A DNA stretch of 48,552 nucleotides from Planosporangium mesophilum. Its GTDB lineage: Bacteria; Actinomycetota; Actinomycetes; Mycobacteriales; Micromonosporaceae. Of this stretch, positions 7,251 to 14,677 are shown one piece after another. The first letter of the stretch is position 1; every line of letters starts with the position of its first letter. The stretch spans positions 1-48,552 of the forward strand of contig NZ_BOON01000023.1 in NCBI RefSeq assembly GCF_016863255.1, read 5' to 3'. The translations under genes and the position numbers were made by a program. Below the pieces are notes generated by a model. The model worked only from the letters and a program-made list of their open reading frames with translations, was not told the origin of the DNA and did not search any database.

Positions 7251-7799
7251 CTACCGGATCCGGCCGAAGATGGGGTGGGGGCTGAGCTTGACGCGCGGCG
7301 CCGAGCCGCCGTTCCACGGCGCCTCGCGGATCGCCTTCATCGCCGCCCTGCGCCGCTCGGTGTCCATGCGGTCGATGAAGAGCACGCCGTCGAGGTGGTC
7401 GGTCTCGTGCTGGAGGCATCGCGCCATGTCACCGGAGCCGACGATCTGAAGCGGGTCGCCGTGCTGGGAGAAGCCCTTCGCGACGACGTTCAACCGCCGC
7501 TTGGTGTCGAAGTACAGGCCGGGGATGGACAGGCAGCCCTCCGGGCCGTCCTGCTCCTCCTCGTCGGGAAAGCGCAGCACCGGGTTGACCAGGTGACCGT
7601 ACACACCGCCCACGTGGAACACGAAGACCCGCAGACTCACGCCCAACTGGGGCGCGGCGAGGCCGGCGCCCCGCTCGTCGCGCAGGGTGTCGGTCAGATC
7701 CCTGAGCAGGCTCCGCAGCTCCCGGTCGAAGGTCATCACCTCGTCGGCCGGCGTGGTCAGGACGGGGTCTCCGAACAGGCGTACGGGCAGGACGGCCAT
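7251..7799 (-). CDS. def: Peptide deformylase
   Basis: 182 aa. All three signatures are intact: GAGLAAPQ (44-51), EGCLSIP (87-93) and QHETDHLDG (130-138). C89, H131 and H135 are the metal ligands and E132 the catalytic base. The enzyme removes the formyl group from the initiator methionine of nascent proteins. Actinomycetes often carry several copies; this one sits away from fmt and divergent from an HTH regulator, and so may be an accessory copy. The ATG at 7799 follows GAGGGAG. The shared promoter region holds two CTTTGCAAAG palindromes, so the gene may be under control of the neighbour. Confidence 0.94.
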   Translation of the reverse strand: MAVLPVRLFGDPVLTTPADEVMTFDRELRSLLRDLTDTLRDERGAGLAAPQLGVSLRVFVFHVGGVYGHLVNPVLRFPDEEEQDGPEGCLSIPGLYFDTKRRLNVVAKGFSQHGDPLQIVGSGDMARCLQHETDHLDGVLFIDRMDTERRRAAMKAIREAPWNGGSAPRVKLSPHPIFGRIR

Positions 7800-7833
7800 G
7801 GCGCTCCCTCGACGGCGTCGACACGCAGGTGCG

Positions 7834-7870
7834 TTGACTCGGTCTTTGCAAAGAACCATACTTTGCAAAG
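7834..7870 (+). promoter_or_regulatory. Leaderless promoter overlapped by two CTTTGCAAAG operators
   Basis: TTGACT (7834-7839), 17 bp, CATACT (7857-7862) is a good -35/-10 pair, and the predicted +1 falls at or next to the GTG at 7870, so the mRNA should be leaderless. Two perfect 10-bp palindromes CTTTGCAAAG lie at 7844-7853 and 7861-7870, centres 17 bp apart. The first lies in the spacer and the second covers the -10 and the start codon. This is a clear repressor layout, probably for the HTH protein encoded here, and possibly also for the divergent deformylase gene. Confidence 0.75.
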
Positions 7871-8466
7871 TGACGGAGGAACAGCGTGATGCGGTAGCCG
7901 AGGCGGCCCTGCGGCACCCGGTACGGGCGGCGTTGATGGAGCTGATCGGCGTGCGGGGGACCGTCACCTCCGCGCAGGCGGCCGAGGCGCTCGGTGGCAG
8001 CACCGGGCTGTACTCGTTCCACCTGCGCCAACTCGCCCGGTACGGTCTGATCGAGGAGGCGCCGGCCGGCCGGGGACGGGTGCGACCCTGGCGCCTGGCC
8101 ACCGCGGAGCCCACGCCCGACGCCGCGAGCAGCGCCGCGACCGATCTCGACGGCCTCGCCCGCGGGCTGGAGGACGAGAGCTACCGGCGCTGGCAGGCCC
8201 AGCGCGACCGGGCGCCGGCGCGTTGGCGTCGGGACGAGGCGTTCAGCCAGGTCCTGTACCTCACGCCGGCCGAGCTGACCGAGATGGGCAGCGCGATCCG
8301 GGACCTCATCAGCCGGTACCGGCGGCGTGAGGACCGGCCTGCCACCCGGCCACCCGGCGCCGCCCCGGTGGCCGTCGTCGCCCGCCTGTTCCCGCTGCTG
8401 GAGCCGGACGCGCTGGAATCCGGTCCGGCGCAGCCCGATCCGCCGGAGCCGGACGCGGAAGCCTGA
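7870..8466 (+). CDS. ArsR-like winged-helix transcriptional regulator
   Basis: 198 aa. Residues about 12-70 form an ArsR/HTH_20-type winged helix (PVRAALMELIG to SFHLRQLARYGLIEE), without the metal-binding cysteines of ArsR/SmtB. The rest is charged, helical and of unknown function, ending in a Pro-rich acidic tail. Several related actinomycete regulators have the same build. The GTG at 7870 is chosen because promoter spacing places transcription start there and upstream frame is promoter DNA. The two CTTTGCAAAG sites over its promoter suggest autoregulation. Convergent with the NDH-2 gene, 6 bp apart. Confidence 0.85.
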   Translation: MTEEQRDAVAEAALRHPVRAALMELIGVRGTVTSAQAAEALGGSTGLYSFHLRQLARYGLIEEAPAGRGRVRPWRLATAEPTPDAASSAATDLDGLARGLEDESYRRWQAQRDRAPARWRRDEAFSQVLYLTPAELTEMGSAIRDLISRYRRREDRPATRPPGAAPVAVVARLFPLLEPDALESGPAQPDPPEPDAEA

Positions 8467-8472
8467 CGCCCG

Positions 8473-9828
8473 TCAGCCGGACTGGGTCACGAGTGTGGGC
8501 GCCCGCGCCGCCGTCTGCAGCGGCTTGCGCGGCTCCTCCAACTCGCCGAGGGCGTTGATGTCGCGGGGGAAGACCGACGCCAGCACCCAGTCGGTGAACA
8601 CCCGTACCTTCCTGGGGTTGCTCGGCAGCATCGCCAGGTGGTACCCGCGATGCAGCAGCCAGGCGGGCACGCCGCGCAGGCGGATGCCGTAGATCTGGGC
8701 GACGCCTTCGAGCCGGCCCAGCCCGGCGACCGCGCCGGCGAAGCGGTGCCGGTACGGCTCGGGCGGGTGGCGGTGGTCGGCGCGGAGTTCGGCGACGAGG
8801 TTGTCGGCGAGCCGCCGCCCCTGCCGGATCGCGTGCTGGGCCGTGGGAGCGCAGAGGGCGTTCGGATCGTCGCTGGTCAGGTCGGGTACGGCCGCGCAGT
8901 CACCGCCGGTCCACGCGCCGGCCTGGCCACGCACCCGCAGGTACGCGTCGGCGAGTATCCGGCTGCGCTCGTCGCGGGGCAGGTCGGTGTTGTCGACCAG
9001 CGGGTTGGGCCGTACCCCGGCCGTCCACACCAGCGTGTTGGCCTCGAGCACGTCGTCGGCGTACCGGCCGCCGAACCTGATCCGGCCGCCTACACAGGAC
9101 GTGATGGTGGTGTTGAGACGGACCTCGACCCCCCGCTCCCGTAGCACGTCCGCGGTGTACTCGCTGAGCTCCGGGCTGACCTCCGGCATGATGCGGCCGG
9201 TAGCCTCGACCAGGATCCAGCGCAGGTCCTCGCGGCGCAGCCCGTGGAACGCCTCGACCGCGTCCCTCGACAGGTCCGACAGCTCGCCGAGCGCTTCGAC
9301 ACCGGCGTACCCGCCGCCGACCAGCAGGAACGTCATGGCGCGCCGCCGGACCTCGGGGCTGGTGGTCGACGCCGCCAGCGAGAGCTGGGTCAGTACCCGG
9401 TTGCGCAGGAAGACCGCCTCGCCGAGGGTCTTGAAGCCGACGGCCAGTTCGGGCAGCCCGGGAATCGGCAGCGTCTTGGAGACGGCGCCGGGGGCGACCA
9501 CCACGTGGTCGTACGGGAGGTCGCGCTCCTCGCCGTCGACCAGCCGTACCTGGGCCGTACGGTCGGCGTGCCGTACCCTCACGGCCTGGCCGTTGCACAC
9601 GGAGAACCGGGGGAGCACGCGGCGCAGCGGAACGGCGACGTGCCGTGGTTCGACGGTCCCGGCGGCCACCTCGGGCAGCAGCGGCTGGTAGGTGAAGTAC
9701 GACAGGGGATCGACGATGATCAGTTCGGCCTCGCCCGGCCTCAGCCTCTTCTCCAGCCGCCGGGCAGCGTAGAGGCCGACCGCGCCGCCGCCGATGATGA
9801 GGATCCGGGGGGTGTGGGCCCTGGTCAT
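8473..9828 (-). CDS. ndh: Type II NADH dehydrogenase (NDH-2)
   Basis: 451 aa. Two Rossmann motifs: IIGGGAVGLYAARRLE near the N-terminus for FAD and FLLVGGGYAGVEALGEL (about 165-180) for NAD(H). WTAGVRPNPL and TGGDCAAVPD complete the pattern, and the C-terminal part has the amphipathic membrane-anchoring region. The enzyme oxidises NADH and reduces menaquinone at the inner face of the membrane without pumping protons. The ATG at 9828 follows GAGGAG and overlaps the stop of the upstream membrane protein by 4 bp (ATGA), so the two form an operon. A related FAD/NAD oxidoreductase role cannot be fully excluded from sequence alone. Confidence 0.92.
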   Translation of the reverse strand: MTRAHTPRILIIGGGAVGLYAARRLEKRLRPGEAELIIVDPLSYFTYQPLLPEVAAGTVEPRHVAVPLRRVLPRFSVCNGQAVRVRHADRTAQVRLVDGEERDLPYDHVVVAPGAVSKTLPIPGLPELAVGFKTLGEAVFLRNRVLTQLSLAASTTSPEVRRRAMTFLLVGGGYAGVEALGELSDLSRDAVEAFHGLRREDLRWILVEATGRIMPEVSPELSEYTADVLRERGVEVRLNTTITSCVGGRIRFGGRYADDVLEANTLVWTAGVRPNPLVDNTDLPRDERSRILADAYLRVRGQAGAWTGGDCAAVPDLTSDDPNALCAPTAQHAIRQGRRLADNLVAELRADHRHPPEPYRHRFAGAVAGLGRLEGVAQIYGIRLRGVPAWLLHRGYHLAMLPSNPRKVRVFTDWVLASVFPRDINALGELEEPRKPLQTAARAPTLVTQSG

Positions 9829-10346
9829 GGCGGTCTCCTCAGCTCGTGGTCCGCCCTGTCCGCTGCGCTTTCCAACGCCTTGTTGTCGAACGCCCTGTTG
9901 TCCAACGCCCTGTCCACCGTCGCCGCGACCGCGCCGTACGCCAGGTGCGGCAGCACGTCGGCGACCCAGTCCGCGGCGCTCCACTCGCGCGGGTCGGTGA
10001 TCCGCAGCAGGGTCATCGGTACGTTCGACCCGAGCATGGCCAGGGTCGCCAGGGTGACGGCCTCCCGCGGCCACGACCGCGGCCGGCCCGCCGTCAGCGC
10101 GTACCCGGCGGCGACGGCCATTCCGGTCGCGTACCCGAGCAGCGCCCCGATCCCGGCGCTGCGGTTGTCGGCGCGCTCGTCCTCGCCGAGGTCGAGGCCC
10201 AGGGCGTCGGCCAGACGCCGTGCGGTCCGCTGCGGTGTCGTACTGGCGGGGCGGCCGCGAAGCGCCATGTCGAGGTAGCTGACCATGTCGAGCGCCACCG
10301 TGCCGGCGGCGCCGGCGACGAGGCCGCGGTACAGCGGACGCACCAC
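9825..10346 (-). CDS. Small membrane protein upstream of NDH-2
   Basis: 173 aa with about three to four hydrophobic segments (near residues 5-25, 65-85, 93-115 and 128-142). I do not recognise the family with certainty; similar short proteins of unknown function occur in actinomycetes. It is co-transcribed with and translationally coupled to ndh (ATGA overlap 9825-9828), which suggests a role at the respiratory membrane. The C-terminal tail DRALDNRAFDNKALE is encoded by 15-bp tandem repeats (9873-9914). There are two neighbouring GTG codons (10346, 10343); the first lies 6 nt after a GGGTAG box, fitting a leaderless start. Confidence 0.78.
   Translation of the reverse strand: MVRPLYRGLVAGAAGTVALDMVSYLDMALRGRPASTTPQRTARRLADALGLDLGEDERADNRSAGIGALLGYATGMAVAAGYALTAGRPRSWPREAVTLATLAMLGSNVPMTLLRITDPREWSAADWVADVLPHLAYGAVAATVDRALDNRAFDNKALESAADRADHELRRPP
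9873..9914. repeat. 15-bp tandem repeat inside the membrane protein gene
   Basis: Two full units, CAACGCCTTGTTGTC (9873-9887) and GAACGCCCTGTTGTC (9888-9902), and a partial third to 9914. The period keeps the reading frame and encodes the repeated Asp-Asn-(Arg/Lys)-Ala pattern in the C-terminal tail. Confidence 0.7.
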
Positions 10347-10352
10347 CTGCGG

Positions 10353-10377
10353 CTACCCGCCGGTCGACCCGCTACAC
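10353..10377 (-). promoter_or_regulatory. Sigma-B/F-like promoter of the membrane protein/ndh operon
   Basis: Minus strand GTGT (10374-10377), 15 bp, GGGTAG (10353-10358). The first GTG codon starts 6 nt after the -10 box, which would give a leaderless transcript. Confidence 0.4.
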
Positions 10378-10481
10378 CCGTCGCCGCCGTATACAGGCCC
10401 CCACGGACCGGCGATCGCGATCGCCGGTACGACGGTTCGCGCAGAACGTTGCCGTGACGCGGCAACCGGGAGCGAAGATCC

Positions 10482-10536
10482 TTGACGCTGTTCCCCGGTG
10501 TCGGATACATCTCCATCGAGATTCATCTCTTGATGG
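10482..10536 (+). promoter_or_regulatory. Promoter and hairpin/operator before the GH28-like gene
   Basis: TTGACG (10482-10487), 16 bp, GATACA (10504-10509) is a good housekeeping-type promoter. Just downstream, 10513-10536 is an inverted repeat: GAGAT-TC-ATCTC (10518-10529) inside CCATC...GATGG. It covers the likely transcription start, so it may bind a repressor or form a 5' hairpin before the ribosome-binding site. Confidence 0.5.
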
Positions 10537-10558
10537 CCGTTGTCGACGGGAGGCGAAG

Positions 10559-11941
10559 GTGGCGAAGCGGGTGTCCCGCCGACAGGTGCTCATCGGCGGA
10601 CTTGGCGTCGCTGGTGCGGTGGCGGCCACGGTCCCGGCCCGTCCGGCGTCCGCCCGTTCGACGACGGTCGCGGTATCGGCCGCCGACCTGCCGTGGCCGC
10701 ATGCGCGGGCCATCGTCGCGGAGACCGTGGTCCCATCGTTTCCCCCGGTGACGTTCGACGTGACGGCGTTCGGAGCGAAGAACGACGGCACGACCGACAA
10801 CACGGCGGCGTTCAGGCGGGCGATCGAGGTGTGCAACGCCGCCGGTGGAGGGACCGTCCTCGTGCCGCCGGGTACGTACCTCACCGGCGCGATCCGCCTC
10901 AGGAGCAACGTCAACCTCCGGCTCGCCGGCGCGACGCTGATGTTCTCCGGCGACGAGAGCAGGTACCCGGTCGTGCTCACCCGGTACGAGGGGATCGAGT
11001 GCATGAACCGGTCGCCGATGATCTACGCGTACGGCGAGCGGAACATCGCGCTGACCGGCGACGGCACCCTCGACGCCGCCGCCACGTCATCCTGGAACAA
11101 GGGCTCCGACCGGGCCTGGCTGGAGACCCAGGTGTCCAAGCCGCCGCAGCAGCGGGTGGTGCCCGGCTCCGGCCACGCCATGCGCTCGGCGTTCGTCGAG
11201 CCGTACCACTGCCGGAACGTGCTGATCCAGGGCGTCACGCTGAGGAACTCGATGTTCTGGCAGATCCACCCGACGCTGTGCCGCAACGTGACCGTGGACG
11301 GCGTAAGTACCGATCCGAGCACGGCGCACAACAACACCGACGGCTGCGACCCGGAGTCCTGCGACCACGTGGTCATCCGCAACTGCGACCTCGGCGCGCA
11401 CGACGACAACGTCGCCATCAAGTCGGGCCGCGACGCCGACGGCCGGCGGGTCGACGTGCCCTGCCAGAACATCGTCGTGTTCGGCTGCCAGATGAACGGC
11501 AACTGGGGAGCGATCACGTGCGGCAGCGAGCAGACCGGTGGGATCCGCAACGTGTACGCATACCGCAACGCGCTGGTCGGGGCGACCAAGTTCGCCCTGT
11601 ACGTGAAGTCCAATACGCAACGCGGTGGTTTCAGCCAGAACATCAACCTGGACAGCTTCTCCGGAACGGTCAACCGCGCGTACGCGTACGTGACCATGAC
11701 CTACAACGGTCAGACCGGCAGCTACCCGCCGGCGTTCGGGCCGTTCACGATCACCAACTCCTCGTCGTCGAGCGCGCCACGGGTGTTCGACGTGAGCGGC
11801 CTGCCGAGCGACCACGTCAGGGGCTTTGCGGTCAGCAACTGCGACTTCAACGGCGTGGCCGACCCGTCGAACGCCTTCAACCACGTCGACGGCGTCGTCT
11901 TCAACGACGTGAAGATCAACGGCAGGACTGTCCAGCCGTAG
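10559..11941 (+). CDS. Tat-exported GH28-like (polygalacturonase-fold) protein with altered active site
   Basis: 460 aa. The N-terminus has a twin-arginine signal, SRRQVLIGGLGVAGA, so the folded protein is exported. Residues about 60-110 are the pectate-lyase-type start (FGAKNDGTTDNTAAFRRAI), and the rest is a right-handed beta-helix of glycosyl hydrolase family 28. The catalytic aspartates are present in NNTDGCDP and AHDDNVAIKSG. However the usual GHG is GNWG (in MNGNWGAITCGSE) and the usual RIK is YVK, so two substrate-contact positions differ. It probably hydrolyses a pectin-like or other acidic glycan, but specificity is open. The GTG at 10559 follows GGGAGG. Its stop codon abuts that of the convergent methyltransferase with no gap. 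Confidence 0.88.
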   Translation: MAKRVSRRQVLIGGLGVAGAVAATVPARPASARSTTVAVSAADLPWPHARAIVAETVVPSFPPVTFDVTAFGAKNDGTTDNTAAFRRAIEVCNAAGGGTVLVPPGTYLTGAIRLRSNVNLRLAGATLMFSGDESRYPVVLTRYEGIECMNRSPMIYAYGERNIALTGDGTLDAAATSSWNKGSDRAWLETQVSKPPQQRVVPGSGHAMRSAFVEPYHCRNVLIQGVTLRNSMFWQIHPTLCRNVTVDGVSTDPSTAHNNTDGCDPESCDHVVIRNCDLGAHDDNVAIKSGRDADGRRVDVPCQNIVVFGCQMNGNWGAITCGSEQTGGIRNVYAYRNALVGATKFALYVKSNTQRGGFSQNINLDSFSGTVNRAYAYVTMTYNGQTGSYPPAFGPFTITNSSSSSAPRVFDVSGLPSDHVRGFAVSNCDFNGVADPSNAFNHVDGVVFNDVKINGRTVQP

Positions 11942-12628
11942 CTACAGCCGGGACGGCAGCCGCCACACGGTCGTGGTCTTGACGTCGGTGCTCTCCAGGG
12001 ATCGGTTGACGGGCACCTCGTGGACCGCCACCGACTCCAGGTGCTCCCGGGGCAGGTAGGCCCGCCCCGGATCGCCGACCAGGACGAGAGCGCCGCGCGC
12101 GGCGGCGCGGCGCAGGAACGGCAGTACCCGGTCGGTCATGGCCTTGCTGTAGAAGACGTCCCCGGCCAGCACCACCTCGGCCCCGTCGGCGTCGCCCGAC
12201 AGGACGTCACCCAGGACAGCGGTGATCTTGACATCGTTGGCGTCCGCGTTGGCGGCGATGGCCGTGACCGCGAGCGGATCGATCTCGTTGGCGGTGACGG
12301 TCGCCGCACCCGCCCGGACGGCGGCGATCGCGACCAGGCCCGAGCCGGCGGCGAGGTCGAAGACGGTCCGGCCCCGGATCAGGTCGGGATGATCCAGGAT
12401 GTACCGCGCCAGGGCCTGCCCGCCCGCCCAGGCGAACGCCCAGAACGGCGGCGGCTGCTCGCTGCCGCGCAGGTTCTCCTCGGTCTTCTCCCACAGCGCG
12501 ATCGCGTCGTCGGCCAGGTGGAGGTGGACCTCCGGCACGTACGGGGCGGGGGAGAGCCGGGTGTGGGCGCGGACGAAGGCGTTTTCGGGCGAGTTGACGA
12601 GCGGGTGCACAGGCCGAACTGTACGCAC
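11942..12628 (-). CDS. Class I SAM-dependent methyltransferase (PrmA/ETFB-type)
   Basis: 228 aa or a few fewer. PPPFWAFAWAGGQALARY precedes the SAM motif FDLAAGSGLVAIAAVRAGA (motif I), then NEIDPLAV and AGDVFYSKAM. This layout matches protein lysine methyltransferases of the ETFKMT/L11-methyltransferase-like type rather than small-molecule enzymes, but the target protein is unknown. There is no clear ribosome-binding site; GTG codons at 12628 and 12610 are both possible and the conserved part begins at HPLVNSPENAF. It is divergent from the small conserved gene at 12726. Confidence 0.85.
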   Translation of the reverse strand: MRTVRPVHPLVNSPENAFVRAHTRLSPAPYVPEVHLHLADDAIALWEKTEENLRGSEQPPPFWAFAWAGGQALARYILDHPDLIRGRTVFDLAAGSGLVAIAAVRAGAATVTANEIDPLAVTAIAANADANDVKITAVLGDVLSGDADGAEVVLAGDVFYSKAMTDRVLPFLRRAAARGALVLVGDPGRAYLPREHLESVAVHEVPVNRSLESTDVKTTTVWRLPSRL

Positions 12629-12725
12629 CGGGCCTGGCTACCGGTTGGCACCCGTACCGGCACTCCGTCGCACCGCCTCTGCCGTTAGCTGAGTCACTGA
12701 CGGAGATCAGCCAGAGGGGGATGCG

Positions 12726-13010
12726 ATGGTCACCAGTGTGGAGTCGGTACGGGCGGAGGCGTTGTTCGCCTCGCCTCTTCAGTCCTCCGACCAGCCGGCC
12801 GCCCCGGAGGTCCTGCGGGCGGTGGCGACGACGCTGCGCCGGTTCGGGTCGCGCGGGTGCGCCGCCCGGGTGGCCGGCGAGTTCGGTGAGCACCCGGATA
12901 CCGCGGTCCACCGGATGACGTGGGCCCTAGAGATGATCCGGTCCGTGTACCCGACGCCGGCCCAGCCGGACGCGCAGCCCGAGCCGCAGCCCCTCGCCCT
13001 CGCGGGCTGA
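12726..13010 (+). CDS. Small conserved actinomycete protein of unknown function
   Basis: 94 aa, no signal or membrane segment. TSVESVRAEALFAS at the start and LRRFGSRGCAARVAGEFGEHPD in the middle resemble a short helical protein common in Streptomyces and relatives, whose function is not known. The tail is Pro/Gln-rich. AGAGGGGG lies just before the ATG. It stands alone between two divergent promoters. Confidence 0.8.
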   Translation: MVTSVESVRAEALFASPLQSSDQPAAPEVLRAVATTLRRFGSRGCAARVAGEFGEHPDTAVHRMTWALEMIRSVYPTPAQPDAQPEPQPLALAG

Positions 13011-13121
13011 CCGGGATCGCACGGCGTCGCCGAGGCGGTGGCCTCAGGCGCGGCCCCGGGATCACGACCTTGCCGACGTCGTGACGATCACGGGACGGCC
13101 CGACGTGAGATCATTTTCGAT

Positions 13122-13871
13122 GTGCGAGTACTCGTCGTAGGTGGTTCGGGGTATGTCGGCGAACTCCTCACGCCGCTGCTGGCTCGGCTGCACACCGTCC
13201 GCGTTCTCGACCTCCGGCCGCCCTCGATCCGGTTCGACTACGTCGCCGGGGACGCCACCGACCCCGCCGTTCTGGCGGAGGCGATGGCCGGGGTCGACGC
13301 GGTGGTGCACTGCGCGATGGGCACCAACCGGCTGGACCAGCCCGGCGCGGTGGCGAACGCGTTCGACGTCAACGTCAAGTCCGTCCATCTGACGCTGGTC
13401 GCCGCCCACGACGCGGGCGTGCCGCACGTCGTACACATCAGCAGCATGTCGGTCTACCGTGACCTGGAGCGCCGACGCCTCGACGACGAGTCCGTACCGC
13501 CGGACGCGACGGACCTGTACGGGTTGACCAAGCGGCTGGGGGAGCAGGTGTGCCGGGCGGCGGTCGAGGAGTTGGGGATCTCGGTCACCGCGCTCCGGCT
13601 GACCTGGCCCACTCCGGATGACGTGTGGCCGGCGTGGGGGTACTACGACCCGCCGAAGGTGCTGCGCAACGACGACGGCGTCGTCATACAGGCGACCGCG
13701 GCGACCGACCTGGCCCGCGCCGTGGCGGCGGCGCTGGAGTTTCGCGACGGCTTCCAGGTCTTCACGATCTCCGGTGACCGGTCGGCCCGGCTGTGGAGCA
13801 CCGCCAGGGCGCAGCGCCTGCTGGGCTGGGCGCCAACCTTTGAAATGACCTCCGAACCGGATGGCCGTTAG
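13122..13871 (+). CDS. NAD(P)-dependent epimerase/dehydratase family protein
   Basis: 249 aa, an extended SDR. The cofactor motif GGSGYVGELL is at about residues 7-16, the DATD...AVVHCAM strand follows, SSMSVY carries the catalytic serine and YGLTKR the YxxxK pair. The protein is shorter than typical sugar epimerases, and the C-terminal substrate region is reduced. The substrate is unknown; nucleotide sugars are the usual ligands. The GTG at 13122 puts the Rossmann fold at the start, as is usual; no ribosome-binding site is seen, so the mRNA may be leaderless. Confidence 0.88.
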   Translation: MRVLVVGGSGYVGELLTPLLARLHTVRVLDLRPPSIRFDYVAGDATDPAVLAEAMAGVDAVVHCAMGTNRLDQPGAVANAFDVNVKSVHLTLVAAHDAGVPHVVHISSMSVYRDLERRRLDDESVPPDATDLYGLTKRLGEQVCRAAVEELGISVTALRLTWPTPDDVWPAWGYYDPPKVLRNDDGVVIQATAATDLARAVAAALEFRDGFQVFTISGDRSARLWSTARAQRLLGWAPTFEMTSEPDGR

Positions 13872-14016
13872 TCCGATTCGTCCGAGTTCGGTGTCGTACG
13901 CGGGACGTTTTTGTTAAGTGCCCGTCAACTGACGCAAAAAGAACGGCGTGCTGTCGCTTTCCCGCGAAACACTGCACATGCGATGTTGGAGGGGCCCCGA
14001 CGACCGAGGAGGCGTC

Positions 14017-14277
14017 GTGCTGATTAAGACGACCAGCTGTGATGTGGGTGTTCGGATCGATCTGTCGTGTGACTCCTGCGATCTGTTGTTTTTGCCGCGG
14101 CCGAGCACCCCGCAGGTGCTCTCGGCGGTCTGGAAGGCGGCGGCGGCCCGGGGGTGGAAGGCGACGGAGCCGGGACCGCGGGGGCGGCACTACTGTCCGG
14201 CCTGCGCCGACCTGCTCGCCGGGGGGAGGGTGGCCGAGGTCGTGGAGCCGGAGGCGTACCCGCGCAAGTCGGCCTGA
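14017..14277 (+). CDS. Small zinc-ribbon-like protein
   Basis: 86 aa. Two CxxC pairs, CDSCDLLF near residue 15 and CPACADLL near residue 66, suggest a zinc ribbon. Between them is a basic helix (AVWKAAAARGWKA). No known family is recognised. The GTG at 14017 is chosen because GAGGAGG precedes it. It may form a unit with the 56-aa gene at 14352, both before a strong hairpin. The 145-nt gap upstream (13872-14016) is locally AT-rich (13910-13945), as promoters often are, but no clear -10/-35 pair is seen. Confidence 0.7.
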   Translation: MLIKTTSCDVGVRIDLSCDSCDLLFLPRPSTPQVLSAVWKAAAARGWKATEPGPRGRHYCPACADLLAGGRVAEVVEPEAYPRKSA

Positions 14278-14351
14278 ACGTCGCCGGGGCTACCCCTCGA
14301 AACCGCCTCGACCTGCGGATAACCGGGTGGTGCGATGGGTATCCGTACCGT

Positions 14352-14522
14352 GTGACGAAGCCTGAGCCGCTGCCGGAGTACGAGCAGCGTACCGATGTCC
14401 ATCCGATCGAGGATCGCCCCGATGTCCTCGAAGCGGTCGAGGACGACACGACCGCGCCGGGGTTCCCGGTTCCCGAGGCCGGCCCCGACGACCTGACCCC
14501 GCGGTTCCGGGAACCGCTGTAG
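14352..14522 (+). CDS. Possible 56-aa acidic protein
   Basis: A GTG at 14352 opens 56 codons rich in Glu, Asp and Pro (begins MTKPEPLPEYEQRTD, ends LTPRFREPL). There is no signal peptide or membrane segment. The upstream GGGT is only a weak ribosome-binding site. Support comes from the perfect 10-bp hairpin 19 nt after its stop codon and from lack of any other gene here. It could be an intrinsically disordered small protein. Function unknown; the call itself is uncertain. Confidence 0.45.
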   Translation: MTKPEPLPEYEQRTDVHPIEDRPDVLEAVEDDTTAPGFPVPEAGPDDLTPRFREPL

Positions 14523-14540
14523 CGCCGGTCGCTGAATGAG

Positions 14541-14568
14541 CGCGGCGGGGCCATGCTTCCCCGCCGCG
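14541..14568. terminator. Strong hairpin terminator
   Basis: CGCGGCGGGG (14541-14550) pairs perfectly with 14559-14568, with an 8-nt loop. It separates the small genes at 14017-14522 from the DeoR operon. Confidence 0.7.
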
Positions 14569-14618
14569 GCGGTCTGCTGCGTCCACCTGATCTCGATGGG
14601 CTCGCCGCGCGCCCGTCC

Positions 14619-14677
14619 GAACAGAATATCTTGCTAAACGAACAGCATTGATGTTCTACTCGAACACGTGACTGTTC
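14619..14677 (+). promoter_or_regulatory. DeoR operon promoter with phased GAACA/TGTTC half-sites
   Basis: GAACA occurs at 14619, 14640 and 14662, and its complement TGTTC at 14652 and 14673. The direct copies are 21 and 22 bp apart, two helical turns, and they pair with the inverted copies as GAACA-N7-TGTTC and GAACA-N6-TGTTC. TTGCTA (14631-14636), 17 bp, TTCTAC (14654-14659) is a likely promoter with start at or next to the GTG at 14668. The half-sites span the promoter and start codon, a typical autorepression layout for a DeoR protein. Confidence 0.7.
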
